DNA from: Brachypterus glaber
Lineage: Eukaryota > Arthropoda > Insecta > Coleoptera > Kateretidae
Length of the DNA: 64,000 nucleotides
Direction: 5' to 3'
NCBI GenBank assembly: GCA_958510825.1
Contig: OY294044.1
Location: 42,683,550-42,747,549, forward strand
The position numbers were made by a program, and so were the translations under genes. Below, piece after piece: positions 1-10,677 of this stretch; positions within the stretch are counted from its first letter, which is position 1, and the number at the start of each line of letters is the position of its first letter. The notes under the pieces were generated by a model. That model had not been told where the DNA came from, made no database searches, and worked only from the letters and a program-made list of their open reading frames with translations.

Positions 1-996
1 GTGCACCTGTGGGTGAAGAGAGACTTACGTATTTCCTATACACTGAAAGCAACATTACAAAATTATAATAAAGTGGTTCTTAAAATATTTTTTTTATAAT
101 AAAAAAAGTCAGAAATCAACTAAACATTTTTCAAGATATTTAAACTACATCCAAGTAGGCATTCCTTACATATAAAACCTCGATATTTTTTTGGTAATTT
201 TTAAACATTTTGTTTAAATTTTCACACTGAATTACAATAAAAAAAAATTTAAATATTTCTGTTTCCATTAAAATAACAATCAAATTCCAGTTAAAAAAAA
301 ATTAATAAATGATAACCGTTAAAAAAAAATCATATGTAGGTACACTTTAATAAAAAAAAAATATATTTCTATAAAATAAAATTCAAAATTTAGTTTTCAA
401 GAAAAATTTAATCAAATATAACCCCTAGAATAAAAGATAAAAAACTATACTGTAGATATACGTTAATAATAAAAAATCAAATTAAAATTTCCCAACAAAA
501 AAAAAATAATAAAATAAAATAAAATATTTCTTTTTTTTTTTAAATATTACTTAAAAAAAATTCTGTACTATTTAATGAGAAAAAAAAATCGTACTTATAA
601 GTTACAAAAAAGTAAAAACAATTCTGAGAATAAATATAATTATTGTACGCTTTAATAAAAATATCATTTTTAAAAAAATTTATAAAATACAAACCAAAAA
701 AAAAAATTAATTACGTTTTTTTACGTACGCTAAAAAAAATATCGAAAAAATAAAAATATCCTGAAAAATTATTCCATTAAATAAAATAAGGTACACGCTA
801 ATGAATAAAACTAAATATATATATTTTCTTTCCGTCCAGTTCAAATTAAAATTATCAAATACTCTAAACCTGAGTATATTCATTTCTTTCTGACAAAGGA
901 AAATACTATTGAAAAAAAATATTGCTTAAGTATCAAATCGTATTTTTATACTTTATTTTAAAGACAAAAAATTCTACCATTGTAATATAATTAAAA
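1..996. other. A/T-rich low-complexity DNA, no gene
   Basis: The stretch is made of A and T runs with short oligo-A and oligo-T blocks. I see no coding frame, repeat unit or inverted repeat that can be defended. It could be the decayed interior of an LTR element if the LTR-like sequence at 1501-1790 is real. Confidence 0.5.
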
Positions 997-1266
997 TTAA
1001 AAAACCAAAAATTCAACAAAAACACTTATAATTTCCAAAAAAAATGCAAATATGATTTCATACTTTACAAACCTACAACGAATGACTTGAGAAAAAACAT
1101 ACCAACATTTTTGAAAAAAAAACATTCTTCCCTTCAACTGACATTTTTCTATAGTCCATAAAATTCTGCAATTTTTGCAAAATATCACCCTTCTTCCATT
1201 TTCATGATGCGGCCATTTTTTGATGTTTATCAGCTTTTCCAAAAATCTACTTGCCTTTTCTGCCAT
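997..1266 (-). CDS. Hypothetical 89-residue open frame, possible decayed zinc-finger or gag start
   Basis: The frame starts about 235 bases downstream (minus strand) of the primer-binding-like site beside the LTR-like sequence, a normal leader length for an LTR retrotransposon. The peptide has one Cys-x2-Cys pair (FCKNC, about residue 30) and a further Cys near residue 43 but no complete zinc finger, and its C-terminal third is hydrophobic. The layout vaguely recalls the N-terminal finger of hAT-type transposases, which is only an impression. No catalytic motif is present. It may be a chance frame in A/T-rich DNA. Confidence 0.15.
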   Translation of the reverse strand: MAEKASRFLEKLINIKKWPHHENGRRVIFCKNCRILWTIEKCQLKGRMFFFQKCWYVFSQVIRCRFVKYEIIFAFFLEIISVFVEFLVF

Positions 1267-1500
1267 TATTTAAGTTTCTAAAGTCTCTGTTTCCTTAGCA
1301 TAATTTTGACTATAAGCAAAAATAATCCAATCTCACATCAAAAACGATTTTTACAATTTGTTTTTCATAAAAAAAAATCATTTATCTTACAGACTCTCTT
1401 ATCCAAATTTAGTTTCTTTTCGATTTTTTTTTAAATTATTTCTGCACAAAAATGTCTGCTTTAAAATCGATTTTGAAGTCCCGTATTACATGAGCACCAA

Positions 1501-1790
1501 TGTTGTGAAGTGGATTTTTTACTAATAAATATTTTTCTACTAATGTTGTAAAGTTATAAATTCTCTCATTAATGTTGTGATGTGGTATATAATTCGGTTA
1601 TAGCCGAACAGAGATTATAACTTTTATTATAACTTACTCAGTTAGGTTGGCCATACAATCTTCTATCATATTTAAAGTATACCTGAGCGGAGAATATACT
1701 TAACCACTTATCACTTTATTCGGGAGCGGGTATTCTAGAAGACGGCGCTTTGGAAACAGATAAAACGATTTCTTCTTAACTTAAGAATAA
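1501..1790 (-). mobile_element. Possible solo or 5' LTR of a minus-strand LTR retrotransposon
   Basis: On the minus strand the segment ends in ...CACAACA and is followed at once by TTGGTGCTCATGTAATACGG, which is placed like a tRNA primer-binding site (TGG start). The segment holds an AATAAAG-like signal and three copies of the word AATGTTGT(G/A)A near 1499, 1542 and 1570. The opposite edge is not defined and no gag-pol is visible downstream, so this is inference from layout. BEL/Pao would fit the TTGGTG start, but the class is unproven. Confidence 0.25.
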
Positions 1791-3137
1791 TATATTAAAT
1801 AAATGTGAATAAATTCTTTAAGAACATGAAAGATCAATTCTTACTTCTAAGTCCTATTTCTATGCAAAGCCCTTAAATTCTAATTTACATTATGTAATAG
1901 TTTTCCATTAAATACTTCTAAATTAAAACATTCTATGTTTGAAATCCCAACTATTCGCAATCATTTTCAAATCCCAATTTATTGTCCACATTTTTCTTAG
2001 TTTATATTAAAACTGGTTCGTATAAGTCATTTAAATTATTTTACAAAATATTTTTCAAAGTTAATTAATATTCGTCAAAATTTCTATCAGTGTTCATACT
2101 ATCAATATTTATAAGTGTCCAAAATTATTTCTATGTCTGAAAATACGAGTCTTAAAATTTTTCCAAGTTTAAAAACTATTTTTAATTCAAGAATAAATCT
2201 CAAAATTAATTCTCACAGAAACTACATTTTCACTTTTGAATTTGACATAGCGACACTCTGAATATAACTAAATAAATATGAATCTTTTCATGAGTTTATA
2301 TAGCTAATAAGAAGGTCACTAGTTTTTATTTGACAATGCTATTAGCGCAAAATATCTACAAAGATACCGCACATATTTAATTACCCCGACAAAAGAGTTT
2401 CAGTCTCATCAATTTGCAAACTAATTGCTATTTCTGACATCTGAAACGATCATTTCGCTCATAAATTAGATTTGTTTAAACAATTAAGATTACTAGACAA
2501 CTTTTAAGTTATACCGACAAGAATTACCGAGGAGGGGTCCGAACAAATGTAGGACAAACCGGACTTTGCCGAAGCCGAATCTCGTGAAGCAAGATTGTAT
2601 CATAGCGCAATTTTAAAGAAATATTATTTTAAAATTTTAACAACATATAAAATTTTCAGATCATAACACAACATTACGATACGTAGGATGTGAGTAGCTG
2701 ATGAAATCATAGATATGTATGATGATAGCTGCAATTTATGCTGGTACAGAAGCTGATATTCTTGATAAATGAGACTAACCTGGTAGTACTAAAGTCTTTA
2801 CTACTTATCTGTGTTCCTAGCAGTGTAGAAGGCGTTAAAGCAAGATTGCAGGACCTGGGTACCAGCTCGGAATGGTATTGAAATTTGGTATAGGGGCCTA
2901 GATGTTGATTCTTAAAAACTTTTCTTAATAATTTTTTGTTGTATCTGCCACATAAAATGCACATTACACTAAGAAAAATAGTTTTTTTTTTAAACTTCCA
3001 AGGCATACCTGTTTTTTCAAAACTAAAATTATGTTAGAAATTCTTTAATCATGCAGGTCTGAACCCCAAAAAATGAAAATTTAAATCGAAATTTGTTTAC
3101 CTTTTACAAAAGTCGTTTTACGAATCCGGGGACACAC
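1791..3137. other. Intergenic A/T-rich DNA, nothing recognised
   Basis: No conserved frame or repeat boundary is visible. A 99-residue minus-strand frame at 2707-3006 has no recognisable motif and mixed composition; I do not treat it as a gene. A GC-richer patch near 2520-2600 has no identifiable structure. Confidence 0.45.
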
Positions 3138-3226
3138 TGTATGTTTAAAGGAACTTTTTGTCATATTTTATGATGTTGAATCACCCCTTAAAATTTTGGA
3201 CCCTATTTCAAATACACCGTGTATAT
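3138..3226 (+). repeat. Solo end of the foldback family seen at 31871-33056 and 33478-34656
   Basis: The segment reads like the right end of those elements: the word gaactttttgtcatatttta, then a gaatcacc..ttaaaattt block, then ccctatttcaaatacaccgt leading to gtatat. Only the outer ~90 bases of one arm remain, so this is a truncated copy or a deletion product. Confidence 0.7.
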
Positions 3227-3750
3227 CTTAAATAATCTATTTATCCATTTAATTAAGATTTTTATTTTAATTAGAATTAACCGTTCCTGTCTTATCGATA
3301 GTTTACCCAGTGATTAACACTAAACTAATTTAGGAATTTGATGTAGGGTTTGAAATGTCAGAATTATTTGACAAATTTTATTTTATCAAATTATTAAAAT
3401 GACCTTTATCATTTAAATTATTTCTAGTATTAGCATAATTTAGTAGGAATTACACTATTTTTGATTTTAGGGCCGTGCATTTTTTAACTGCTGTTTTTTC
3501 TCACATATTTAGTCTGGTGGGGTTAAATTTATGGCCCAACTTTCGTTCGCAGGAAATCTGATATCGTTACAAATCACATACCAGCTTATGTAATAGACCC
3601 TTCTGAGTTCAAAAATGATAATCTTGTTTTGCGGAAATGCACCTTTTTTTTTATGGCGATTTTTTATATATTTTTTGCAAAAAAACTTTATGGAAATCTG
3701 TTATCATTAAAAATTAAGTGTATTCTACCTATTTGGACCCTCTTGAATTT

Positions 3751-4769
3751 CTACAAAATCCAGATCAGATCCTAGTAAGTTTTGCTGATGATTCTAATTT
3801 TTTAATAAAATCAAACTCTTTTGAAAACCTGCTTGCAAACACTGAATTACTTTTTTCTATTGTTAAGCACTGGTTAAAGTGCAACAAGCTCATTTTAAAT
3901 GAGCAAAAAACAAATTTTATGCTTTTTACGGCTAAAGAACAACGATATACAAATGTTACAATAAACAATGAGGTAAGGGAACTATCAAAAAGTGTAAAGT
4001 TTCTGGGTTTGCAAGTAGATGAAAATCTGAGTTGGTGTTCACATATAGATCATCTGAGAGCAAGGTTAAACACAGTAAATTATTCAATACTTGTATTAAG
4101 GAGGTATTTAGATGTGAATTCTTTGAAAGTAGTATATTTTTCGAACTTTCAAAGTCTTTTAAGTTACGGGATTATTTTCTGGGGCAAATGTAGAGATATT
4201 AATTCTATTTTTCTTTGTCAAAAAAAGGCGTTACGTTTAATGTTTAGTTTAAAATACAGAGACTCTTGTCGAAACATGTTTAAAAACAATAATATACTTA
4301 CAGTTTATGCTTTATACATTTATAAGTGTATACTTTTTTTAATAAAACAAAAAGACTTGTTTTCTGGTAGCGAATCCAGTTCAAATAGATTTTTCGATTT
4401 CAAAGTTCCAAAACATAGGCTAGTTAGTTTTGAAAAAGGTCCATACTACTCAGCTATACAACTTTTTAACAAACTTCCTCAGATTTTGAAAAACCGAAAA
4501 AATGAAAGAAGTTTTAAAAATCTACTTTTTGATTATATGTGTAATATGGAGCCCTACAACATGGAAGAGTTTTATTCATATAGGTCATAAACTAATTTTA
4601 ATTGTATTTTGTATTTATTTATTTATTTGTTTATTTATTTATTTAGGTACTTGTTGTACTTTTCAAATTCCTTTTGACAATGTTTCCATTAATAGTTTTA
4701 TGTACTATATTGTATTTAGAACATTCTTGAGAAAATAAATTATTTATTATTATTATTATTATTATTATT
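3751..4769 (+). mobile_element. 5'-truncated CR1/Jockey-type non-LTR retrotransposon
   Basis: The insertion carries the C-terminal part of a reverse transcriptase and ends in a 3' A/T tail with about nine TTA units (4735-4769), after which the interrupted host repeat continues. The 5' break falls just before the catalytic FADD box, the usual result of incomplete target-primed reverse transcription. A target-site duplication is not obvious. Its C-terminal region resembles that of the longer element at 10550-15240 (shared R(D/E)SCRN.FK word), so the two are probably of the same clade. Confidence 0.8.
3769..4590 (+). pseudogene. Reverse transcriptase C-terminal fragment (FADD palm, thumb and C-terminal domain)
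   Basis: The frame is open for about 270 codons. It opens with the RT catalytic box SFADDSNFLI, followed by the HWLKCNKLILNEQKT helix region, the VKFLGLQVDENLSW block typical of non-LTR RT, then FWGKC and a C-terminal RDSCRNMFK segment known from CR1-like elements. The upstream fingers, the endonuclease and ORF1 are absent. The first ~17 codons of the open frame before 3769 come from the host TIR element and short junction sequence, so the apparent ATG at 3718 is not the gene's start. With the N-terminal RT missing it cannot be functional. Confidence 0.85.
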
Positions 4770-5299
4770 TGGAAATGATAACCATCTTTTGGGGAAATTC
4801 GTAGTTTTTTTTTCATGGCTATTTTTTATAAATTTTTTGTTTTCCCATAAAAAACGTTACGGAAATCTGTTATCGTTGGAAGAGAAGTATATTCTAGTTA
4901 TTTTGCCCCCCTGAATCTGAAAATGATAATCGTTCTTTGCGGAAATACACCGTTTTTTTCCATGGCTATTTTTTATATATTTTTTTATTTTTGAAAGAAA
5001 AACCTGTTATCGTTGGAAAATAAGTATATTCTACCTGTTTGCTCTCCCCCTTAATTCGAAACTGATAACCATCTTTTGCGAAAGTTCTTCGTTTAACCAA
5101 AACAAGAAATACATAAAAAACCGCCATAGAAAAAAAACGGTGCATTTCCGCAAAGAACGATTATCATTTTCGGATTCAGGGGGGTCCATAAAGGCAAAAA
5201 CAATTTTTTTTGAAAATGTAGCTGATTTCCTGCTAACGAAAGTTGACCCAAGTTTATCCCATATAACGCACAATGAGAACTAAACTGTCACAACTAAAA

Positions 5300-5535
5300 A
5301 AAAAAATTGGTTTGGTTTTGTTTGTACCTCAATGAAGAAGGTGCCTTCAGCATCGGGTTTTCTTCCTCCCCCCTTTCCTTTTTTTTGTACCTCTGTACTT
5401 GATGAATGATAACATATACAAACTTCAATTTATTACTCGAATAGTACGTAACTTATAAACTAATTGGAACAGTTAATTGGATTTTGCATGTGTTATCATT
5501 CATTAAGTACAGAGGTACAAACCAAACCAAAAACT
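5300..5535. repeat. Short hairpin (MITE-like) element
   Basis: Inverted words bound the segment: ttggtttggttttgtttgta near 5308 against tacaaaccaaaccaaa near 5518-5532, and tacctctgtacttgatgaat near 5388 against the complement of attcattaagtacagaggta near 5498-5517. The two arms enclose a spacer of about 70 bases. No coding content. Confidence 0.6.
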
Positions 5536-5665
5536 TTTATTTGAGTTGTGAAAGTATAGTTCTCAATGTGCTATACTGCCGTGCTAAACACCGAAGTGGT
5601 AACTTGTATTTTGGTCATTTTGATATATTAACAGTTTTTAATTTTCAATGTTCTCAGTCACTAAA

Positions 5666-6387
5666 ATAGTATATTCTATAACTAGTATGGAATAGACAAT
5701 ATTTTGCGCGAGCGGAAAGTTTGTCATACGAGCCGGTAGGCGAGCATGACGGTCCCGCGAGCGCGGAATGACTATTCCAAACGTGTGACTATGCTTTTTT
5801 TTCGACTGCAAATATGAAATACTGTATGGCTTTAAACTGCGGACAAGGTTAAAAACAATGTTTTTTGTGACTCGACATTGTAAATGCAACAAAACACATA
5901 TTTTTAAATAAAGCAATGAATTTTATGTAATAATTTTATCAAATCAGTACTTTAAAAAGATTTTTATTTAATTCTAGCACATATTTACAAATTATAATGC
6001 AAAAATTGAAGGTTATGTCAGATTGTTGTGACAGATATCAGGTTTAAATATTTAACAATATATGGAACAGTTTTAATTTTTTGTACTAAATTGATAAAAA
6101 ACTGGTCAAATATTAAGAAAAACTAATAAGCTTTATGTAATTATAACGCAAAACTTTAAATTACATTAAATTATTCAATGTTTCATGATAAAATATATAT
6201 ATATTTTTGCTAATTTTGCTACAGTTTTCTTTACTTTTATAAACAAGAGATGGCACTACATGTGCTCATTCTAACACTTGATACGGAATATTCATACCAT
6301 ATCTAGAGCTAGAATGGATTCATTCTGTGTTTGAAAAGTGTGTGTATTTGCTTATACTCTAAAGCAGTCTTAGAAAAATTATATTCC
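5666..6387. repeat. Dispersed repeat, copy 1 (second copy at 61678-62264)
   Basis: The segment is nearly colinear with 61678-62264 from atagtatattctataactag through gatggcactacatgtgctca to gaaaagtgtgtgtatttgct. Copy 1 has about 135 extra bases (about 5923-6065) that copy 2 lacks. The GC-richer head (5690-5790) holds an imperfect hairpin (tggaatag / ctattcca, gtcat / atgac) and duplicated cgcgagcg words. On the minus strand both heads keep an open frame containing LPARMTNF and NIVYSILVIEYTIL. The class of element is unknown; it has no poly-A tail and no clear terminal inverted repeats. Confidence 0.8.
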
Positions 6388-7544
6388 AAGTCTATAAAAT
6401 TTCAAATTTGTACTTGTTATACTAAGGGGGTTTGACGTATCATATCTTATAAAATCATGAACAAAGTAAAGAAAAAAAGGTTTATTAGCAAATATTACAT
6501 CATTTTACGTACTTTGATCTTTTTTGTTATAAAAATAATTATTAATTTAATTTATTTTAAATAATAAGATAAAGCAATTTAACTGTCAACGAAAGTCTCG
6601 ATTGTTTTCCATAACTATTACTAAGGTCATTTTCCGTAACTTACCGTTCCTAAAGCAAAATAGACCTATCTATACTATAGTATTATACTAAGGCATTTTA
6701 TCGTAACCTCTTAAGTTAAGATAGATACGGAAAATTGGCTTAGTAATTGACAACTTTAAAGAAGATACGGCAGCTTTAATAGAGTAATTTTATTATGAAA
6801 AAATGAATTAATTCGTTTAATAATATGATAAAAATATTCATCGATTGTTATCATATCATCTTGGAGTCATAACTCACTTTTGACTATTTTTTACCACCTC
6901 TGTGCTTAGCACGTTAGTTTATGATATGCTGCTTTTTGGAATAAGCTTTTAGCTTAGGTTGTATTTCGTGTGTATTATGAGTCAATGTAATAAAAATACA
7001 AGGATTCCCCGAAATTTTAAAAAATTTCAAAATGGGAAAGCAAAAAGAACAAAATACAATTGTATGTACAATAAATAAGTATTGGTTCAATATAAAATTT
7101 TATATTTATTTAACTAAGATAAAAAACTAAATAAAGTTTTATTTTTAATTTTAATAAATTATTATAAATTATATTTCGGAACACTATGTCATAAAATAGC
7201 TGAATAAAGCACAATTTTTTTTTTTAGTCTGCGTTTTCTATTATTTTGTTTCTAGACAAATCTCTAAATTTTTATATTACAAACCACTTTTCTACTACAA
7301 TTGTCATCATGAATATAAAAAACTCAGCTAAAAAGTCTTACCCTTTACAATTGCTCTTCCTTTAATTTCCAAATTTATATAAAAAATGTAATAAATAAAA
7401 ATAAATATTTGGTCTACTATGGCTTTTTGGACTCTACAGTTACAAATACACACAAGTAACGCATCACCAGAAATAATGACACATTGGCTCATGCTGACTG
7501 TGCATCGGGCTCTACAAGAGAGGAGTGGTGACAAATTATAACTT
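6388..7544. other. Intergenic A/T-rich DNA, nothing recognised
   Basis: No gene or repeat boundary is visible. An 80-residue minus-strand frame (7328-7570) overlaps the left end of the next element and has no known motif. Confidence 0.4.
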
Positions 7545-8642
7545 CGCGTGTGTGGTGGGGTGTAATTCACCCCAAACTTAAAAAAATCATATATAAAAAA
7601 GTAATGTTTTTTCTTAAAATAATAATTTGTTTAGATTACTATATTTAATATAATAATAAAAATCATATTTTTATTTTACTGTTTTATTCTATAGAATTTA
7701 TATTTACAAGAAAAAAATACATATTTGGAGATATAGTAGTAATGGTAGGGAGGTCAAGTCTGGCAACTAGACCATATTGATCCTTTTTGCCTACCCCTAT
7801 GTTGCTAGTTTTTCTACTCTAATGAGGATTTTTGTTGTTGTACCCCGGGACCTACAGTTTAGCGAGAAATCCGAACTTCGTTTTGTCGGATTTTTTGGCT
7901 AAGTGAGCGGCTTTGATCCTGAAGTTTATTGGCTGCCAGTGCCACTTGGACCGGCTACTACTTAAGGATCATTTTCGCTCGCAGCCTTAGTACAGATCCT
8001 GGTTGCTTGAAAGTCCCTTAAGTGAGCTCGGCCAACAGACCTGACAGCTACCTTGCTGTTCCCTTTCGGTGCCTCCGGGTAGTATCACAGGTCTGAGTAC
8101 TAGTGCCGCATTATCTACTGCAAACCTTTTTCTGTACCGCCCCTACTTGGAGATACAAATCAGGGAACAAAAAAACTTTGTTAAAAAAAAATAAATAAAT
8201 AAATAATACTTTATGGTTATGGTTATGGTTATTAGGGTGGAGGGTAGCTATCTACACGCACTTAGGCCACTTAGCTGTGCCCATTGTACTACCTCCCTTT
8301 CAAATACTTTAAATAATACTTTATTTATCGAAATAAAATAACATAAAATATATTATGCATAGTTTTATATATAATTTTATAAAAATTTGATAAATAGAAA
8401 TTTTTATAAGGTGTATATGTAACTATTGAATAACACATATAATGTATGGTAGGGTTGAATCCACCCATAACTTTGAACCTCTAAGAAAATAAACATGTAG
8501 GGTAAGGTTCAAACAAAAATTGTCAATATGTTCTGTATGCGTTTACCTATAGCTATTGAAGAGTAGAACGCTAAAACAAAAATACTGCAAAGCAGTGTCC
8601 GTTTAAAATATGTCATGGTGTTTTAACCCCACCACACACGCG
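7545..8642. mobile_element. 1.1 kb element bounded by perfect 16-bp terminal inverted repeats
   Basis: The word cgcgtgtgtggtgggg at 7545-7560 is matched exactly by its complement ccccaccacacacgcg at 8627-8642. The adjoining bases (tgtaattcacc against ttaaaacacc) are also related. The interior is A/T rich except for a GC-richer insert at about 7740-8300. No transposase frame is present, so it would be non-autonomous. The match may mark a true element or two ends of a larger degenerate repeat; target-site duplications are not obvious. Confidence 0.5.
7740..8300. repeat. GC-richer insert of unknown class with TTATGG tail
   Basis: The insert stands out in base composition from its neighbours. 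Near its right side it has an A/T tract, (AAAT)n and then three TTATGG units (about 8212-8232), followed by a GC-rich block (8236-8295) that ends in ctacctccc; the left side begins near gggaggtcaagtctggc. The simple tail recalls 3' ends of non-LTR elements or SINEs. No frame in either strand gives a recognisable protein and no clear pol III box was found. Confidence 0.4.
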
Positions 8643-9557
8643 CCGGTCTAAGAGCCTTATTTATTTATTTATTTATTTTATCCAATACCTATTATAGGTT
8701 ATAATAATAATTATAATAATAATTATAATAATTAATACTTAGTTTTCACTTGACATTTTAATCAACAAAAGTGACTTTTTAATCCACCCTGTGACACTAC
8801 GAAGTTTTAACTAGCTTTTTCGTGTTACGTAATGACTGAAATCCAGCAGATGGCAAAATAGTCTATGAGTGAGATATGGAGCATAAAATTCTATGACACA
8901 TAACCTCAAATTTTGTTTATGTTAGAAATAAACGTCAACATATTTTATAAGTTGCTACTACTATAATACCTTTGTCGGTATTATATGATAACTTTTAGTA
9001 TTTTGTGATAATAATGGTTTTACTATAGTTTGGTAACATTAAACGTATTTATAGTTGACACAAGAAAATATAGTACTTAAAAATTCAAAATTAAATCACA
9101 AGAATCATGGCTTGCAGTTTTTCATGTGCCACATACAGATAAAGATTTAGAGACTTGATTGTTATTTCTAAAATCATATACTAGGTATCTATAACTTACG
9201 AAAGAAGAAGTTCTCATAAAAACACACACTAAAAATAAACGTCACTGTGAACATATGTTTATAATGTCACTGTTTAGGCATGGCGCCATCTAGCAGCCGC
9301 CGACTAACTACCATTTAAAAATAATAATTATGATCTAGAAGGCTCCCGATCTCGCTCGTAGATACCAGTGCTTTTTGGTCAATACGTAACCAAATCGAAC
9401 TACAAGTTACCAGTCCTTATTTTCTACGTTCACCAACTCACAAGTTTTTTATTGTATATTATGGAATTTTTAATCACTGAAATGTGACATTTTATTAACA
9501 TGTCAACGAGAATATCAAGTAAATTTTGTGGAACTGTCATTTGTCAATTCACAAGTA
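8643..9557. other. Intergenic DNA with TTTA and AAT microsatellites
   Basis: (TTTA)n at about 8656-8680 and an AAT/TAT-rich stretch at about 8700-8735 are the only repeats I can delimit. The rest shows no gene. Confidence 0.45.
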
Positions 9558-9800
9558 AGGGAAAGTTCAAGTATTACGTAACGCAAATTGTACCAAAATT
9601 CATACACTTCATACCCCGGTTCTCGCATTATTATAGATTATAGAGATTTCATATTTTGGCTACCCCCCCCCTAACAGGGAGTGTATTAGGGGGGTAGCCA
9701 AAATATGAAATCTCTAAAGCCTTGAATAACGCGAGATCCGAGGTATGAAGTGTATGAATTTTGGTACATTTTTCGTTACGTAATACTTGAACGTTCCCTA
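9558..9800. mobile_element. Palindromic MITE, about 240 bp
   Basis: The left arm (agggaaagttcaagtattac, then tgtaccaaaattcatacac, then agagatttcatattttggct) is repeated as its complement on the right, ending in gtaatacttgaacgttccct. The arms meet at a short loop around 9670-9685 flanked by runs of C and G. Divergence between arms is low. There is no coding capacity. The end sequence is of a type seen in many arthropod MITEs, but I cannot name the superfamily. Confidence 0.8.
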
Positions 9801-10549
9801 AGGTAAGTGACATTATTCACTTAAAAATTAACCCACTCAGCCCAAGCGTGAATAATATCTTACTTATCTCACTTGTACTGTAAATAAATAATAACTAACT
9901 ATTAACATTTTTATGTCAGAATGAACAATTCCTGTCTTAGTCTGCTCACTATAGTGAGTAATATATTAGTATAAATAACTATTACATTATGCAGCAGAAT
10001 ACACTCAAATGTATTTCAATATAAGTAACAACTAACCAAACAGTAAATTTTAGGGAAAGCCGAGGCGAAGGCGTTATTTTATCAGCAGCAGTATGTTAAA
10101 GTGCATAACGTTAATAGTTTCAAGCCAACTCTATAGTCTAAAAGCTGGTAAATATTTTTAATGCGCTATTTTCTTTCGCCTGAATTTTACATATTGAAAC
10201 TATATTCTCATTCTATATTGAGAGAACTGGCCTAACGGGTTTGGGTTCTGATTCATTACACAGCTCTACAAAATAAAATACATTGTGCCTGGGTCCTGTT
10301 AGCTGATTCTGAATCTACCCAATGCCCAGTTAACAGCTTGATAACTACACATAGAGAAATTAATTAAAAATTTTACAGATTAGACAATATGTTTGAAAAT
10401 GGATATCCTAGGGTTTTTGAGGTTGCCTAATCAGAAAACGATGTTGAAAGTTTTAAATTCAAAATGGTGGATCGAAAATGGCGTCGATATTTAGAAAAAT
10501 TCAAAAAAAAATTTAGAAAATTAGAAATTAACATTAAATAACAAGTGTT
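9801..10549. other. Intergenic DNA; possible fragment of the 'tttttgaggt' repeat near 10405
   Basis: Most of the stretch shows nothing. Around 10405-10480 the word ggtttttgaggttgc followed by a related block resembles 15450-15496 (minus strand) and the repeats at 54590-54990 and 58290-58860. These lie on both sides of the retrotransposon at 10550-15240, so it may have landed in a copy of that repeat. Confidence 0.35.
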
Positions 10550-10677
10550 CTATCTCTCTACGCAAATATAAACAATAAATTCCTTATCAATATCGCGATA
10601 AGACAGCAAGTAAACATACACTGGTAGAAGTCTCCATTATTTAATTATTTAATTAAACACTTCCGAACTAGAAAATT

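Larger units (their letters stand above)
3518..5262. mobile_element. TIR element with internal ~140-bp tandem units, interrupted by a retrotransposon
   Basis: The ends are inverted copies of each other, about 40 bases with mismatches: left has caactttcgttcgcaggaaat (from about 3538), right the complement of atttcctgctaacgaaagtt (about 5225-5244). Inside are at least three direct units that each run through gaaatctgttatcgtt, a (g)aaaatgataat block, (tt)tgcggaaa and catggctattttttata; a further unit before the right end is inverted. The second unit is split at about 3750 and resumes at 4770, which marks a later retrotransposon insertion. No transposase is encoded, so it is non-autonomous; the superfamily is unknown. 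Confidence 0.7.

Noticed and set aside
2707..3006. 99-residue minus-strand frame as a host gene exon
   Set aside because: It has no motif, no clear splice signals and no codon bias that I can judge.
8205..8235. Telomeric repeat
   Set aside because: The units are TTATGG, not the insect TTAGG, and only three are present; a retroelement tail is more likely.
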